This document shows, piece after piece, positions 1-9,253 of a DNA stretch of 64,000 nt; positions within the stretch are counted from its first letter, which is position 1, and every line of letters starts with the position of its first letter. A model generated the notes under the pieces. That model had not been told where the DNA came from and did not search any database. It worked only from the letters and a program-made list of their open reading frames with translations. The stretch is from Streptomyces antarcticus (GTDB taxonomy: Bacteria; Actinomycetota; Actinomycetes; Streptomycetales; Streptomycetaceae): contig NZ_JAPNLM010000002.1 in the NCBI RefSeq assembly GCF_026627255.1, positions 310,001 to 374,000 on the forward strand, written 5' to 3'. Position numbers and translations under genes: made by a program.

Positions 1-247
1 GCGCGGAAAGCCGCCCGCACTGGCGGGCGTACCCGACGGCGGCGTGCACCATGGCCTGCTCGTTGCGTCCCTGGAGGAAGGGCATCGCCTGCGGGCCCGC
101 CTCCAGCAGCGCCTGCCCGACGCCGGCGACGTTCCCGTGGCCGAAGATCCCCCAGGTGGCGGCGATCAGCCGGTGGCGCTGCCCGTCGCGTTCGGTGTAC
201 TGGCGGGAGAGGAAGCGGACGAGGGCCTGCGCGACGGTGAGTCTCAT
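1..247 (-). CDS. iolD: IolD, TPP-dependent trihydroxycyclohexane-1,2-dione hydrolase (N-terminal part, cut by window edge)
   Basis: Only the first 82 codons are inside the window; the reading frame runs off the left edge without a stop. The visible start reads MRLTVAQALVRFLSRQYTER, followed by WGIFGHGNVAGVGQAL and QGRNEQAMVHAAVGYARQ. This is the N-terminal pyrimidine-binding part of the ThDP enzyme that opens the ring of 3D-trihydroxycyclohexane-1,2-dione in myo-inositol catabolism; the Glu of the GRNEQ motif is the expected cofactor-activating residue. The ATG overlaps the iolB stop by four bases (ATGA), which implies translational coupling in an iolC-iolB-iolD operon. The substrate assignment relies on the adjacent iolB and iolC genes. 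Confidence 0.88.
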   Translation of the reverse strand, partial: MRLTVAQALVRFLSRQYTERDGQRHRLIAATWGIFGHGNVAGVGQALLEAGPQAMPFLQGRNEQAMVHAAVGYARQCGRLSA

Positions 248-1158
248 CGGGGGGCCTCCGCCTCGGGAAAGGGCGCCCCGGGGAAGGGCAGCCTGGGGTC
301 GGTCTCCGCGCCCGGCCAGGTGGCGCGGATCCAGCCGTGGTCGGGGTGGTCCCGGATGAGCCACTCCCGGGTGCGGCCGGGGCCCGCCATCACGTTCAGG
401 TAGTACATGTCGTGCCCGGGCGCGGCGATGGACGGGCCGTGCCAGCCGTCCGGGATGAGCACGGCGTCGCCGGTGCGCACCTCGGTGAGGATGTCGGTCT
501 TCCCGGCCGGGGAGGGACTGACCCGCTGGTACCCGATGCCGGGGGTGTCGCCGTGGGGGGCGATCTCGAACCAGTAGATCTCTTCCAGCCGGGACTCCTC
601 GCCGGGACGGTCCTCGTCGTGCTTGTGGGGCGGGTACGAGGACCAGTTGCCGCCGGGGGTGAGCACCTCGACGGCGATGAGCCGGTCGCAGGCGAAGGAG
701 TCGGCGGCGGCGAAATTGTTGACCTGTCGGGAGCAGTTCCCGGCGCCCCGCAGCTCGACGGGGACGCCGGCGGCCGGGCCGTACCGGGCGGGCAGGCGGC
801 GCTCGCAGCGTGCCCCCGCGAGCGCGAACCGGCCGCCCGCGGCGGAGGTGACGGTCGCGTGCGCGTCCCGGGGCAGGTAGGCGAAGTCGGTGGGCCCGCC
901 GAACACCCCGGGGCGGCCTCGGAGTGCGAAGCCGTACGCACCGGCGCCAGGGCCGGGGGCCGGGCCGGAGCCACGAGGGGTGCCGGGGCCGGGGCCCGGA
1001 CCCTGGCCGGCGTCGCGGACGCTGACCTGGCAGGCCCCGGACAGCGGGAGCACGATCCACTCCGCGTCCCCGCACGGGTGCGCGTACGTCTCCCCCGGTT
1101 CGAGGGCGAGCACGAGCAGCCTCGTCCACTCCATCCCCCACTCAGACACCACCGGCAC
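244..1158 (-). CDS. iolB: IolB, 5-deoxy-glucuronate isomerase
   Basis: The protein isomerises 5-deoxy-D-glucuronate to 2-deoxy-5-keto-D-gluconate, the step before IolC. It has the KduI/IolB cupin layout: an N-terminal barrel (WTRLLVLALEPGETYAHPCG, EWIVLPLSGACQVSV) and a C-terminal barrel with the metal-site stretch SSYPPHKHDE, then EEIYWFEI and GDAVLIPDGWHGPSIAAPGHDMYYLNVMAG. The start is uncertain. GTG at 1158 is chosen because GAGGAGG lies nine bases upstream; it gives 304 residues and a 17-base overlap with iolC. GTG at 1149 or ATG at 1134 are alternatives. The N-terminus is shorter than I expect for relatives. A Pro/Gly-rich insert (GPGPGPGTPRGSGPAPGPGA) separates the two barrels. Confidence 0.9.
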   Translation of the reverse strand: MPVVSEWGMEWTRLLVLALEPGETYAHPCGDAEWIVLPLSGACQVSVRDAGQGPGPGPGTPRGSGPAPGPGAGAYGFALRGRPGVFGGPTDFAYLPRDAHATVTSAAGGRFALAGARCERRLPARYGPAAGVPVELRGAGNCSRQVNNFAAADSFACDRLIAVEVLTPGGNWSSYPPHKHDEDRPGEESRLEEIYWFEIAPHGDTPGIGYQRVSPSPAGKTDILTEVRTGDAVLIPDGWHGPSIAAPGHDMYYLNVMAGPGRTREWLIRDHPDHGWIRATWPGAETDPRLPFPGAPFPEAEAPR

Positions 1159-2107
1159 GGCCGAGCACCTCCTCCACCTCGTCGGGAAACGGCATCGCGG
1201 TGGAACAGGCCAGCCGCGTGGCCACGATGGCGCCGGCCGCGTTCGCGTACCGCACCGTCCGCTCCAGGTCCCATCCGGCGAGCAGCCCGTGGCAGAGCGC
1301 GCCGCCGAACGCGTCGCCCGCGCCGAGGCCGTTGACCACCTCCACCGGGACGGGCGGGACGTCGGCGACCGAGCCGTCCCGGTGCACCGCCAGTACCCCG
1401 TCCGGGCCCCGCTTGACGACCGCGAGCTCCACACCGGCGGCGAGCAGGGCCCGCGCCGCCGCGTACGGCTCGGACTCGCCGGTGGCGATCGCGCACTCCT
1501 CCTGGTTGCCGACGGCCACCGTGGCCAGGGCCAGCGCCCGTTCGTAGTGCGGCTCCGCCTTCTCCCGCCACAGCGTCGGCCGCCAGTCCAGGTCGAAGAC
1601 CGTGGTCCCGGCCCTGGAGCGGGCCTCCAGCGCGGCGAGGGTGGCGGAGCGGCTCGGCTCCTCGCTCAGGCCCGTCCCCGTCATCCAGAAGACCCGGGCC
1701 GCCCGGACCGCGTCCAGGTCCAGCTCGTCGGCCTCGATCTCCAGGTCGGGCGCCTTCGGCAGGCGGTAGAAGTAGAGCGGGAAGCGGTCGGGCGGGAAGA
1801 TCTCGCAGAAGGTGAGCGGGGTGGGGAGCCCCTCGACCTCGGACACCCACCGGTCGTCCACGCCGAGGCGGCGCAGCTCCGCGCGCAGGTACCCGCCGAA
1901 GGGGTCGGCTCCGGTCCGGGTGACCACCGCGGTCCGGCGCCCCAGGCGGGCGGCCGCGACGGCCACGTTGGCCGGGGAGCCGCCGAGGAACTTGCCGAAG
2001 GTGTCGGCCTCGGCCAGCGGCACGCCGGTCGTCAGCGGGTAGAGGTCCACCCCGATCCGCCCCATCGTGATCAGGTCGAAGCCCAACGGGTCGCCGGTCA
2101 CTGTCAC
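1142..2107 (-). CDS. iolC: IolC, 5-dehydro-2-deoxygluconokinase (PfkB family)
   Basis: This is a ribokinase/PfkB sugar kinase that phosphorylates 2-deoxy-5-keto-D-gluconate in inositol catabolism. The N-terminus has FDLITMGRIGVDLYPL, the first PfkB signature region is GKFLGGSPANVAVAAARLG, and the C-terminal ATP/catalytic motif NGLGAGDAFGGALCHGLL carries the catalytic Asp of the GAGD box. GTG at 2107 is preferred because GGAGGA lies six bases upstream; a GTG at 2134 is in frame but has no good ribosome binding site. The resulting 321 residues fit the family. It is first of three co-directional genes and runs divergently from the isomerase gene at 2354. Confidence 0.92.
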   Translation of the reverse strand: MTVTGDPLGFDLITMGRIGVDLYPLTTGVPLAEADTFGKFLGGSPANVAVAAARLGRRTAVVTRTGADPFGGYLRAELRRLGVDDRWVSEVEGLPTPLTFCEIFPPDRFPLYFYRLPKAPDLEIEADELDLDAVRAARVFWMTGTGLSEEPSRSATLAALEARSRAGTTVFDLDWRPTLWREKAEPHYERALALATVAVGNQEECAIATGESEPYAAARALLAAGVELAVVKRGPDGVLAVHRDGSVADVPPVPVEVVNGLGAGDAFGGALCHGLLAGWDLERTVRYANAAGAIVATRLACSTAMPFPDEVEEVLGRAGGV

Positions 2108-2353
2108 TGCCACTCCTCCCACTCGCTCGTTCACGTCGTCGTCTCCCGCTCCGCCGCGCGCGCCGCCTCCGCGCCGTCGTGGCGCCGTCCTCCGCGGCGC
2201 GCCGCCCGGGCCGTCGCCCGCGCCGCGCGCCGCCCCGTGCGCCGGACCGTGCGCGCCCTACGCCACCGCGCGCACCGCCCTACGCCGTTCTGCGCACCGC
2301 CTTCACCGTCCTCTTCGCCGTCCCCCCGGGCCTCGCACCCTAAGGTGGCCGCT

Positions 2354-3268
2354 ATGACGTCCTCCCCGCCCGCGTTGACCCGTATCCGCATCGGTTCGGC
2401 TCCGGACTCCTGGGGTGTCTGGTTCCCCGAGGACCCCCTCCAGACCCCCTGGGAGCGGTTCCTCGACGAGGTCGCCGACGCCGGGTACGAGTGGATCGAA
2501 CTCGGCCCGTACGGCTACCTGCCCACCGATCCCGGCCGCCTCACCGAGGAGACGGCCCGGCGGGGGCTGCGCGTCTCGGCGGGAACCGTCTTCACCGGAC
2601 TCCATCACGGGCCCGCCGTGTGGGAGGACACCTGGGAGCACGTGTCGCGGATCGCGGCGCTCACCCGGGCCGCGGGCGCGGCCCACCTCGTCGTCATCCC
2701 CTCCTTCTGGCGGGACGACAAGACCGGGGAGGTGCGCGAGGACCGCACGCTCAGCGCCGGCCAGTGGCGCGACCTGACCTCCCAGACCGAGCGGCTGGGC
2801 CGGGAGGTCCGGGACCGCTACGGACTGCGGATCGTCGTGCACCCGCATGCCGACACCCACGTCGACACCCCGGAGAACGTGGCCCGGTTCCTGGACGCCA
2901 CCGACCCGGACCTGGTCTCCCTCTGCCTGGACACCGGGCACTACGCGTACTGCGGCGGCGACAGCGTCCGGGCCGTCGAGACCTTCGCGGAACGGATCGG
3001 CTACCTCCACCTCAAGCAGGTGGACCCGCGCGTCCTCGCCGAAGTCGTCGCGGAGGGGGTCCCCTTCGGTCCGGCGGTCGCCCGCGGGGTGATGTGCGAG
3101 CCGCCGTCGGGGGTACCGGACCTGGAGCCGGTGCTGGAGGCGGCCCAGCGGCTCGGGGTGGACCTGTTCGCGATCGTGGAGCAGGACATGTACCCCTGCC
3201 CGCCCGGCCGGCCGCTGCCGATCGCCCGGCGCACCCTGGCCTACCTGCGCTCCTGCGGCGCCCGCTGA
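2354..3268 (+). CDS. IolE/IolI-like sugar phosphate isomerase/epimerase (xylose isomerase-like TIM barrel)
   Basis: A 304-residue AP-endonuclease-2/xylose-isomerase-like barrel. The start [17 protein letters not shown] resembles the IGIAPINW opening of 2-keto-myo-inositol dehydratase (IolE). Metal-ligand motifs follow: [38 protein letters not shown] and [10 protein letters not shown], then FAIVEQDMY near the end. By family knowledge it could be the inosose dehydratase IolE or an inosose isomerase (IolI); position beside iolB, iolC and iolG supports one of these, but motifs alone do not decide. ATG at 2354 is preceded by AAGGTGG. An iolG-type gene follows after 22 bp in the same direction. Confidence 0.8.
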   Translation: MTSSPPALTRIRIGSAPDSWGVWFPEDPLQTPWERFLDEVADAGYEWIELGPYGYLPTDPGRLTEETARRGLRVSAGTVFTGLHHGPAVWEDTWEHVSRIAALTRAAGAAHLVVIPSFWRDDKTGEVREDRTLSAGQWRDLTSQTERLGREVRDRYGLRIVVHPHADTHVDTPENVARFLDATDPDLVSLCLDTGHYAYCGGDSVRAVETFAERIGYLHLKQVDPRVLAEVVAEGVPFGPAVARGVMCEPPSGVPDLEPVLEAAQRLGVDLFAIVEQDMYPCPPGRPLPIARRTLAYLRSCGAR

Positions 3269-3290
3269 CCCTCCGGAAGGGAATCACCAC

Positions 3291-4301
3291 ATGAGCACGC
3301 TCGGCATCGCCGTCATCGGCACCGGGAAGATGGGCGCGGACCACGTCCGCCGGATCGGACGGACCGTCGGCGGGGCCAGGGTGGTGGCCCTGGCCGATCC
3401 GGACGGGGACCGTGTCAAGGAGGTGGCGGGCACCCTGGACGGGGCCGCCGCGTACACCGACCCGGCGGCCGCGATAGCCGCGCCCGGGGTGGACGCGGTA
3501 CTGATCGCCTCCCCCGGACCGGCCCACGAGGAGGCCATCCTGGCGGCCCTGGGGCGGGGGCTGCCGGTGCTGTGCGAGAAGCCGCTGACCCCGGACCCGG
3601 CGGGCGCCCTGCGGATCATGGAGGCCGAACAGCGGCTGGGGCGGCGCCTGGTACAGGTCGGGTTCATGCGGCGGTACGACGCCGAGTACGAGCGGCTGAA
3701 GGAGCTGCTGGACGCGGGCGGGATCGGACGGCCGCTCTTCCTCCACTGCCGGCACCGCAACGCGGCTTCCCCCTCCTTCTTCACCAGCGACATGCTCATC
3801 ACGGACTCCGTGGTGCACGAGGTGGACGCGGCGCGCTGGCTGCTGGGGCAGGAGGTCACGGCGGTGTCCGTGCTCTCCCCCACCCCCTCCTCGGCGGCGC
3901 CCGAGGGGCTGCGCGACCCCCGGCTGGTCCTGCTGGAGACCTCCGGCGGGGCCGTCGTCGACGTGGAGATCTTCGTCAACTGCGGTGTCGGGTACCAGGT
4001 GCGGTGCGAGGCGGTCGGCGAGTCCGGCAGCGCCCTGATCGGCGACGGGCACGCGATGGTCGTGCAGGCGGCCGGCCGGTGGGGCGGGGAGATCCCGCAG
4101 GACTTCACGGTGCGCTTCGCCGACGCCTACGACCGCCAGCTGCGGAGCTGGGTGGCCGCGGCCGCGCGGGGCCGGGTGGCCGGACCGGACGCCTGGGACG
4201 GGTACGCGGCGTCGGCCGTCTCGGAGGCCGGCCTGACGGCGGCGCGCGGCGGCGTACGGACCACGGTCGAACTGGTGGAACGCCCGCCCCTGTACCGCTG
4301 A
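3291..4301 (+). CDS. iolG: IolG-type inositol 2-dehydrogenase (Gfo/Idh/MocA family)
   Basis: A 336-residue NAD(P)-dependent oxidoreductase. The Rossmann start is [18 protein letters not shown], followed by ALADPDGDR at the second strand and the family motif [13 protein letters not shown], with the catalytic-site Lys in [21 protein letters not shown] and [17 protein letters not shown] (His near the substrate site) match inositol dehydrogenases that oxidise myo-inositol to scyllo-inosose. Neighbours make inositol the likely substrate, though Gfo/Idh/MocA specificity is hard to fix by eye. GGAAGGG precedes the ATG by eight bases. It probably forms a two-gene unit with the preceding isomerase gene. 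Confidence 0.85.
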   Translation: MSTLGIAVIGTGKMGADHVRRIGRTVGGARVVALADPDGDRVKEVAGTLDGAAAYTDPAAAIAAPGVDAVLIASPGPAHEEAILAALGRGLPVLCEKPLTPDPAGALRIMEAEQRLGRRLVQVGFMRRYDAEYERLKELLDAGGIGRPLFLHCRHRNAASPSFFTSDMLITDSVVHEVDAARWLLGQEVTAVSVLSPTPSSAAPEGLRDPRLVLLETSGGAVVDVEIFVNCGVGYQVRCEAVGESGSALIGDGHAMVVQAAGRWGGEIPQDFTVRFADAYDRQLRSWVAAAARGRVAGPDAWDGYAASAVSEAGLTAARGGVRTTVELVERPPLYR

Positions 4302-4547
4302 CCCTGCTCCGGCCCGACGGGCCGCCCCGCCGCCGGACCGGTGCGTCGCATCTGTCACAGGGGTCCCGCTTGTGTCACGCATATCCGCATTACGCGGGTT
4401 TTCCGTCACAGGCGGTCGACAGCCCCTCCCCTGCCCTCACCCTGCGTCGTTCCCCGGGCACAACTCGAGTGATCGTCAGTGTCCACGCGCCGGCTCCCCC
4501 GACGGCCTCCCGGCCGGCTCCGCGGCGTGGACGAGGAGGTGTCGTGC

Positions 4548-4748
4548 ATGAGCGACCGACAGCTGTGGTCGTACAAGGAGATCGCCGCCCACATCCGGGT
4601 CCAGCCGGACACCGTCCGCTCCTACCGCAAGCACGGGCTGCTTCCCGCACCCGACCACGTGGAGGTCGGCAAGCCCTACTGGTACGCCGACACCATCCGC
4701 ACCTGGGTGGCCCGCCGCCCGGGCAACCGGGGCCGCCGCGAGGACTGA
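4548..4748 (+). CDS. Small MerR/AlpA-like helix-turn-helix protein
   Basis: A 66-residue protein with a single winged-helix DNA-binding domain: WSYKEIAAHIRVQPDTVRSY (helix-turn-helix), then RKHGLLPAPDHVEVGKPYWY, which reads as the wing, and a basic tail RRPGNRGRRED. ATG at 4548 is chosen because GAGGAGG lies just upstream; an in-frame ATG 69 bases earlier would add an unlikely Arg/Pro-rich leader. It resembles small MerR/excisionase-fold regulators widespread in Streptomyces; it is not BldC by sequence. The target is unknown. The 246-bp region before it contains TGTCACA-type repeats but no gene. Confidence 0.75.
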   Translation: MSDRQLWSYKEIAAHIRVQPDTVRSYRKHGLLPAPDHVEVGKPYWYADTIRTWVARRPGNRGRRED

Positions 4749-4808
4749 CCACCCCCGGCCGGGCCCCCACCAGCGCCCGGGGCCCGGGGGCCCGGGGCCG
4801 GACGGGAC

Positions 4809-7118
4809 CTACCGGGCCCCGGCAGGTATCCGCTCAGCCTCTCCGGCCCCCGCCCCGGGCCCCGGACCTGGGCCCGCCCCCGGCCCCCGACCCGCCTCGG
4901 GACCCGCTCCCGGACCGGGCGCCGGCGCGGCGGCCTCCCCCTCGCTCAGCCCGAACCGCTCGTGCATCCGGCGCAGCGGTCCCGGTGCCCACCAGGTGGC
5001 CTTCCCGGTCAGCTTCATCACCGCGGGGACCAGGAGGCTCCGTACGACCATGGCGTCCATCAGGACCGCCAGGGCAATTCCGAGCCCCAGCATCTTCGTG
5101 TTGGTCACCCGCGAGGTGCCGATGGCCACCATCACCACCGCCAGGATCACGGCGGCCGCGGTGATCAGTCCGCCGGTGCGGGCCAGTCCTGCGCTCACGG
5201 CTCCCTCGTGGTCCCCGGTGCGGTCGTACTCCTCCTTGATCCGGGATATGAGGAACACCCCGTAGTCCATGGAGAGTCCGAAGGCGATGCAGAACATCAG
5301 CACCGGCAGCGTGGTCTCTATGTCACCGGTCGAGGTGAAGGAGAGCAGGCCCGAGAGGTTGCCCTCCTGGAAGACCCACACCACCGCCCCGAACATCGCC
5401 GTCAGGCTCAGCGCGTTGAGCAGGATCGCCTGGATGGGTATCAGGACGCTCCCGGTGAGCAGGAACACCAGCAGCAGCGTGGCCAGTACCACCAGGGCCA
5501 GGGCGGCGGGCAGTTCCTCCGCTATGGCGTCCTGGGCGTCCACGAGGACCGCCGCCTGTCCGGTCACGGACGTCTCGAAGGGCGCGTCCACCTCTCGCAC
5601 CTCGCCGACGAGGTCCTGTGCCTGCGGCCCCACAGCCTCGCCGTCGGCGGCCACCGAGAAGTAGGCGTACGGCGAGCCGGGGCCGGCGCTCACCGGGCCG
5701 TCGATCCGGACCACCCCGGGCAGTGCGCCCACCCGGTCCCGGTACGCGGTGAGGTCCCCGGGTCCCGCCGCCCCCTCGGCCAGCACGATCAGCCCGCCTC
5801 CGGGGCTGCCCGGGAAGCCGTCCCGGATCTGCTGCTGGACCATGTGCGACTCGGCGGTCGCCGGCAGCTGCCGGTCGTCCACGGTGCCGAACTTCACCCC
5901 GAGGAACGGCAGGCCGAGCAGCAGCAGCCCCGCGGTGGTGGCCACCGCGAACAGCGGGGCGCGCCGCATCACCAGCGCGGTCGTCCGCGCCCAGCCCCGG
6001 CCGGTCTCCCCGGCCTCCCGAACTCCTGCGGTACGCCGGCCCCGGCGCCACAGCGCGCGCAGGTCCAGGGAGTTGACCCGGTGGCCCAGCAGGACCAGGG
6101 CCGCGGGCAGCAGGATCAGCGCGGCGCCCGCCGCCAGCAGGACGACCGCGACCCCGGCGTAGGCGAAGGACCGCAGGAAGTACATCGGGAAGAACAGCAT
6201 CGCCGAGAGCGAGACGGCGACGGTCAGCGCCGAGAACAGCACGGTGCGGCCGGCGGTGCGCAGCGTCGCCCCGACGGCGCCGACCGGGTCCCGGCCCGCG
6301 GCGAGTTCCTCGCGGAACCTCCGCACGATGAACAGGGCGTAGTCGATGGCGAGTCCGAGCCCGAGGGCGGTGGTCAGGTTCTGGGCGAAGACCGAGACGT
6401 CGGTGAACTCGGTGAGGCCGCGCAGCACCGCGTTCGTCCCGAGGACGGCCACGATGCCGACGCCGAGCGGCAGCAGGGCGGCCACCGCGCTGCCGAAGAC
6501 GAGGACGAGCAGCACGAGCGTCACCGGCAGGGCGATCAGCTCGGCGCGCAGCAGGTCCTCCTGGATCGTCGCGGTCACCTCCCGCTGGACCGCGGCCTGC
6601 CCGCCGAGGGAGACCCTGAGCGGTCCGTGGTCCCCCTGGTAGCGCGGGGCGAGCCGGTCGAGCACCCGGGTGGCGGTCTTCTCGTCGCCCGTCACCCGGG
6701 CGGCGATCAGCGCCTGTCCGCCGTCCTCGGAGCGCAGCGCGGGTGACGGCGTGCGCCAGTACGAGCCGACGCCGGCGACCCCCTGCTCGGCGGCGAGCCG
6801 CACCGTCAGCCGCTCCGCCTCGGCCGCGACGGCGGGATCGTCCACTCCGGCGGCGCCCTCACGGGCGTGGACCAGCAGCAGCAGGTTGGGCTGGGAGCCG
6901 GGGAACTCGCGTTCCAGGACCGAGGCCGCACGGGTGGACTGGGCGTCCGGGTCCTCCCAGCCGCCGCTGCCCATCCGGTCGGCGACGCCGCCGCCCGCGA
7001 ACACGGCCAGCGCCGTCACGACCAGGGCGAGCAGCAGCGAGAGCCGCGGCCGGGCCGTGACGATCCGGGTCCACCTGCCGCTCTCCCCGGGCGACGGCGG
7101 ATTCTTGACTTCGGACAT
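4809..7118 (-). CDS. MMPL/RND-family membrane exporter
   Basis: A 769-residue transporter of the MmpL type, with two homologous halves. Each half has one N-terminal membrane segment, a large extracytoplasmic loop and a five-helix block. Characteristic motifs are GLGLAIDYALFIVRRFREE in the first half and FGLSMDYGVFLISRIKEEYD in the second; their Asp-Tyr pairs carry the proton relay in the family. The C-terminus is a low-complexity tail of Gly/Pro/Ala repeats. Substrate is unknown; relatives export lipids or drugs. A TetR gene starts 130 bp away in the opposite direction with an inverted repeat between them, so ligand-inducible export is likely. Confidence 0.9.
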   Translation of the reverse strand: MSEVKNPPSPGESGRWTRIVTARPRLSLLLALVVTALAVFAGGGVADRMGSGGWEDPDAQSTRAASVLEREFPGSQPNLLLLVHAREGAAGVDDPAVAAEAERLTVRLAAEQGVAGVGSYWRTPSPALRSEDGGQALIAARVTGDEKTATRVLDRLAPRYQGDHGPLRVSLGGQAAVQREVTATIQEDLLRAELIALPVTLVLLVLVFGSAVAALLPLGVGIVAVLGTNAVLRGLTEFTDVSVFAQNLTTALGLGLAIDYALFIVRRFREELAAGRDPVGAVGATLRTAGRTVLFSALTVAVSLSAMLFFPMYFLRSFAYAGVAVVLLAAGAALILLPAALVLLGHRVNSLDLRALWRRGRRTAGVREAGETGRGWARTTALVMRRAPLFAVATTAGLLLLGLPFLGVKFGTVDDRQLPATAESHMVQQQIRDGFPGSPGGGLIVLAEGAAGPGDLTAYRDRVGALPGVVRIDGPVSAGPGSPYAYFSVAADGEAVGPQAQDLVGEVREVDAPFETSVTGQAAVLVDAQDAIAEELPAALALVVLATLLLVFLLTGSVLIPIQAILLNALSLTAMFGAVVWVFQEGNLSGLLSFTSTGDIETTLPVLMFCIAFGLSMDYGVFLISRIKEEYDRTGDHEGAVSAGLARTGGLITAAAVILAVVMVAIGTSRVTNTKMLGLGIALAVLMDAMVVRSLLVPAVMKLTGKATWWAPGPLRRMHERFGLSEGEAAAPAPGPGAGPEAGRGPGAGPGPGPGAGAGEAERIPAGAR

Positions 7119-7174
7119 GACTCGGTGTCCCCTTCACCTGATTGCCAGGCTGAATACACTGGCGAATACGAGCA

Positions 7175-7205
7175 GTCGCTCGCGTTCATTCAGAATGCGA
7201 GCGAC
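7175..7205. promoter_or_regulatory. Putative TetR operator between the MMPL and tetR genes
   Basis: GTCGCTCGC (7175-7183) and GCGAGCGAC (7197-7205) form a perfect 9-bp inverted repeat with a 13-bp spacer. The spacer holds a smaller palindrome, ATTCAGAAT. The site lies in the 130-bp divergent intergenic region, 57 bp from the MMPL start and 43 bp from the tetR start, so one bound repressor could control both genes. The function is inferred from position and symmetry. Confidence 0.6.
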
Positions 7206-7248
7206 CCCTCGCGTTTGTCAATCACCCACGGGAAGCAAGGGATTGGAC

Positions 7249-7977
7249 ATGCCGGGGACACCCCAGGACAAAACGGCAGAAGAGGCAGAAGCACCCCCGC
7301 CATCCGACAAGGCAGCGGCCACGGCTGCGGCCACGGCCACAGTGACCACGGCCGCAGCCACGACCGCGACCCCCCGCCGCCGCCAGGCCCGCGGCGAGCG
7401 GCGGATCAGCCAGCTCCTGGCCGCCGCCGCGGGCGTGTTCTGCCGTACCGGATACGCCGCGGCCAGCACCAACGCCATCGCGCGCGAGGCCGGGGTCTCA
7501 CCGGGCACGCTCTACCAGTTCTTCCCGAACAAGGAGGCCATCGCGATCGAGCTGGGCGGCCAGCTGCTCCAGCGCGCCCACGAGACGCACGGCCAGGCCT
7601 TCCTGCCCGAGAACCTGGACCGGCCGCTGCCCGAACTGCTGGACGCCGTCCTGGACCCGGTCATCGCCTTCAACTGCGAGAACCCGGCGTTCTGGGCGCT
7701 GATGCACGGCTCCGGCGTCCCGGGCATCACGCAGGAGCACGAGGAGCTGCACTGCAACCTGCTCACCCGGATCGAGGCCGTCCTGCACGGCTTCGCCCCC
7801 GCCGCCACGCCGGCCGAGCTCACCCACACCTCGAACATGATCCTGGGCATCTTCAAGTCGTCGCTGGACCTGATCCTCGCCCACGAGGGACCGGAGCGCG
7901 CCGCCTACACCGCTGAGCTGAAGACCGTTCTGCTCCGCTACCTGGAACCCATGGTCACCACGACTCGCTCTCGATGA
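7249..7977 (+). CDS. TetR family transcriptional regulator
   Basis: A 242-residue repressor. The first 45 residues are a low-complexity Ala/Thr-rich extension. The DNA-binding domain follows: RRQARGERRISQLLAAAAGV, then TGYAAASTNAIAREAGVSPG (helix-turn-helix) and TLYQFFPNKEAIAIELG. The C-terminal ligand domain is divergent, as usual for the family. GCAAGGGA precedes ATG 7249. It faces the MMPL exporter across an inverted repeat and is the probable repressor of that exporter and of itself. The inducing ligand cannot be read from the sequence. Confidence 0.88.
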   Translation: MPGTPQDKTAEEAEAPPPSDKAAATAAATATVTTAAATTATPRRRQARGERRISQLLAAAAGVFCRTGYAAASTNAIAREAGVSPGTLYQFFPNKEAIAIELGGQLLQRAHETHGQAFLPENLDRPLPELLDAVLDPVIAFNCENPAFWALMHGSGVPGITQEHEELHCNLLTRIEAVLHGFAPAATPAELTHTSNMILGIFKSSLDLILAHEGPERAAYTAELKTVLLRYLEPMVTTTRSR

Positions 7978-9097
7978 CCCGGTCCGGGCGCCGGGCGCCC
8001 GGCCCCTTCCCCGACCCGGACCCGCTCCCCGACCCGGACCCGCTCCCCGTCCCGGAGCCCGCCCGCAGCCGCAGCCCCACCAGGGGAAACACCAGTACCG
8101 ACAGCATCCCCGCCCCCACCAGCGCCGCCGCCTCCCCCGGCTCGACCTTCCCGTCCTGGACCCCCATCGTCGCGATGGCCACGACCAGCGGCAGCGCCGT
8201 GGAACCGAACAGCACCAGCGCCGACCGGTCCCGCCGCCCGAGGTCCCGCGGGGCCAGCAGCCACATCGGCAGCCCCCGCACCACCACGAACAGCAGCAGG
8301 AACACCGGGACCAGGAGCAGCGTCCATCCGCCCCCGAGCAGCGCCTCCAGGTCGAACTCGATCCCGGTGACCACGAAGAACAGCGGCACCAGGAAGCCGA
8401 AGCCGAGCGCCTCGACCTTCGACAGCACCGTCCCGCTGCTCTCCGGCACGGCCCCCTGGAGCACCAGCCGGGTGATCAGTCCGGCCGCGAAGGCGCCGAG
8501 CAGGATGTCGAGCCCGAGCGCCTGGGCCAGCGCCAGCATTCCCACCAGCATCAGCATCACCAGCCGTACCGCGAACTGCGCGCTGCTGTGCAGGGTCCTG
8601 GCGATGACGCGGGAGAACCAAGGGGGCTTGGGCCGCAGCGCCCAGAACACCGCCGCCGCCGTCAGCAGCCCGAAGGCCACCAGCAGCGCGGCCGAGCGGG
8701 CCGGCGCCCGCCCGCTCAGCAGCAGCGCCATGGCGATGATCGGCCCGAACTCGCCGACCGACCCCATCGCCATCATCACCGTGCCCAACCGGCTCTTGAG
8801 GTCCCCGGCATCCCTGAGCACCGGCAGGATGGCGCCGAGCGCGGTGCTGGTCAGCGCGGTGCCGATGTAGACGCCCAGGAAGATCAGCATGGCGAGGCCG
8901 AGCTGGCTCAGTACGTCGATCACCTACCCGGAGCTCGCCCATCCGAGCACGTCGGGCCGCATGAGGATGCCGAGCAGGATCTCGAAGATGACCAGCGGCA
9001 CGGCCAGCCAGCGCGAGAACCCGTAGGCGAGGAGCGGGGCGAGCACGGCGGCGGCCATGATCAGAACGAGGGTTCCCGGTTGATCCATATCCGCCAT
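7955..9097 (-). pseudogene. Broken CPA2-type cation/proton antiporter (in-frame TAG and probable internal deletion)
   Basis: The natural start is ATG at 9097 with GGCGAGG upstream. Reading gives membrane segment MAAAVLAPLLAYGFSRWLAV and FEILLGILMRPDVLGWASSG, then an in-frame TAG at 8924-8926. The same frame continues VIDVLSQLGLAMLIFLG to the stop at 7955. Family members normally have Gln or Asp at the TAG position (CAG to TAG is one change). After IFLG the sequence jumps to VYIGTALTSTALGAILPVLR; from memory relatives carry roughly 45 more residues here (AGYE-type motif plus a helix). A GTG just after the TAG could restart a 322-residue product but has no ribosome binding site. The tail is a Gly-Ser repeat. 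The gene converges on tetR and overlaps its 3' end by 23 bp. Confidence 0.75.
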
Positions 9098-9155
9098 TTA
9101 CATACACCTCGCCCATATCGTCCACCCCAAAAGAACGGGCGCGTATCCTCGCTTT

Positions 9156-9176
9156 GATACCCCCTAGGGGTATAGT
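9156..9176 (+). promoter_or_regulatory. CsoR-type copper operator overlapping the copZ -10 box
   Basis: GATACCCCCTAGGGGTATAG contains the 17-bp palindrome ATACCCC-CTA-GGGGTAT (9157-9173), matching the G/C-tract operators of the copper-sensing repressor CsoR. The right arm runs into TATAGT (9171-9176), a good -10 hexamer, so binding would block the promoter of copZ. copZ starts about 80 bp downstream. csoR itself is not in this window. Confidence 0.8.
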
Positions 9177-9253
9177 CTCGAAGTGTCGGAGGAACAGGCT
9201 GGAGAAATCCGCCGCCCCCGGCGACCGGACCCACCCCTCATGAGGAGAACGAC

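Noticed and set aside
890..3268. Very long plus-strand open frame covering iolB and iolC and continuing into the isomerase gene
   Set aside because: Only the part from 2354 has family motifs; the upstream part is Arg/Gly/Pro-rich antisense text typical of high-GC shadow frames.
4548..4748. bldC identity for the small MerR-like gene
   Set aside because: Length is similar but the helix-turn-helix and wing sequences do not match BldC as I know it.
7938..9125. Alternative minus-strand frame across the antiporter avoiding the TAG
   Set aside because: Its translation is Arg/Gly-rich without membrane segments; the true antiporter frame is clear on both sides of the TAG.
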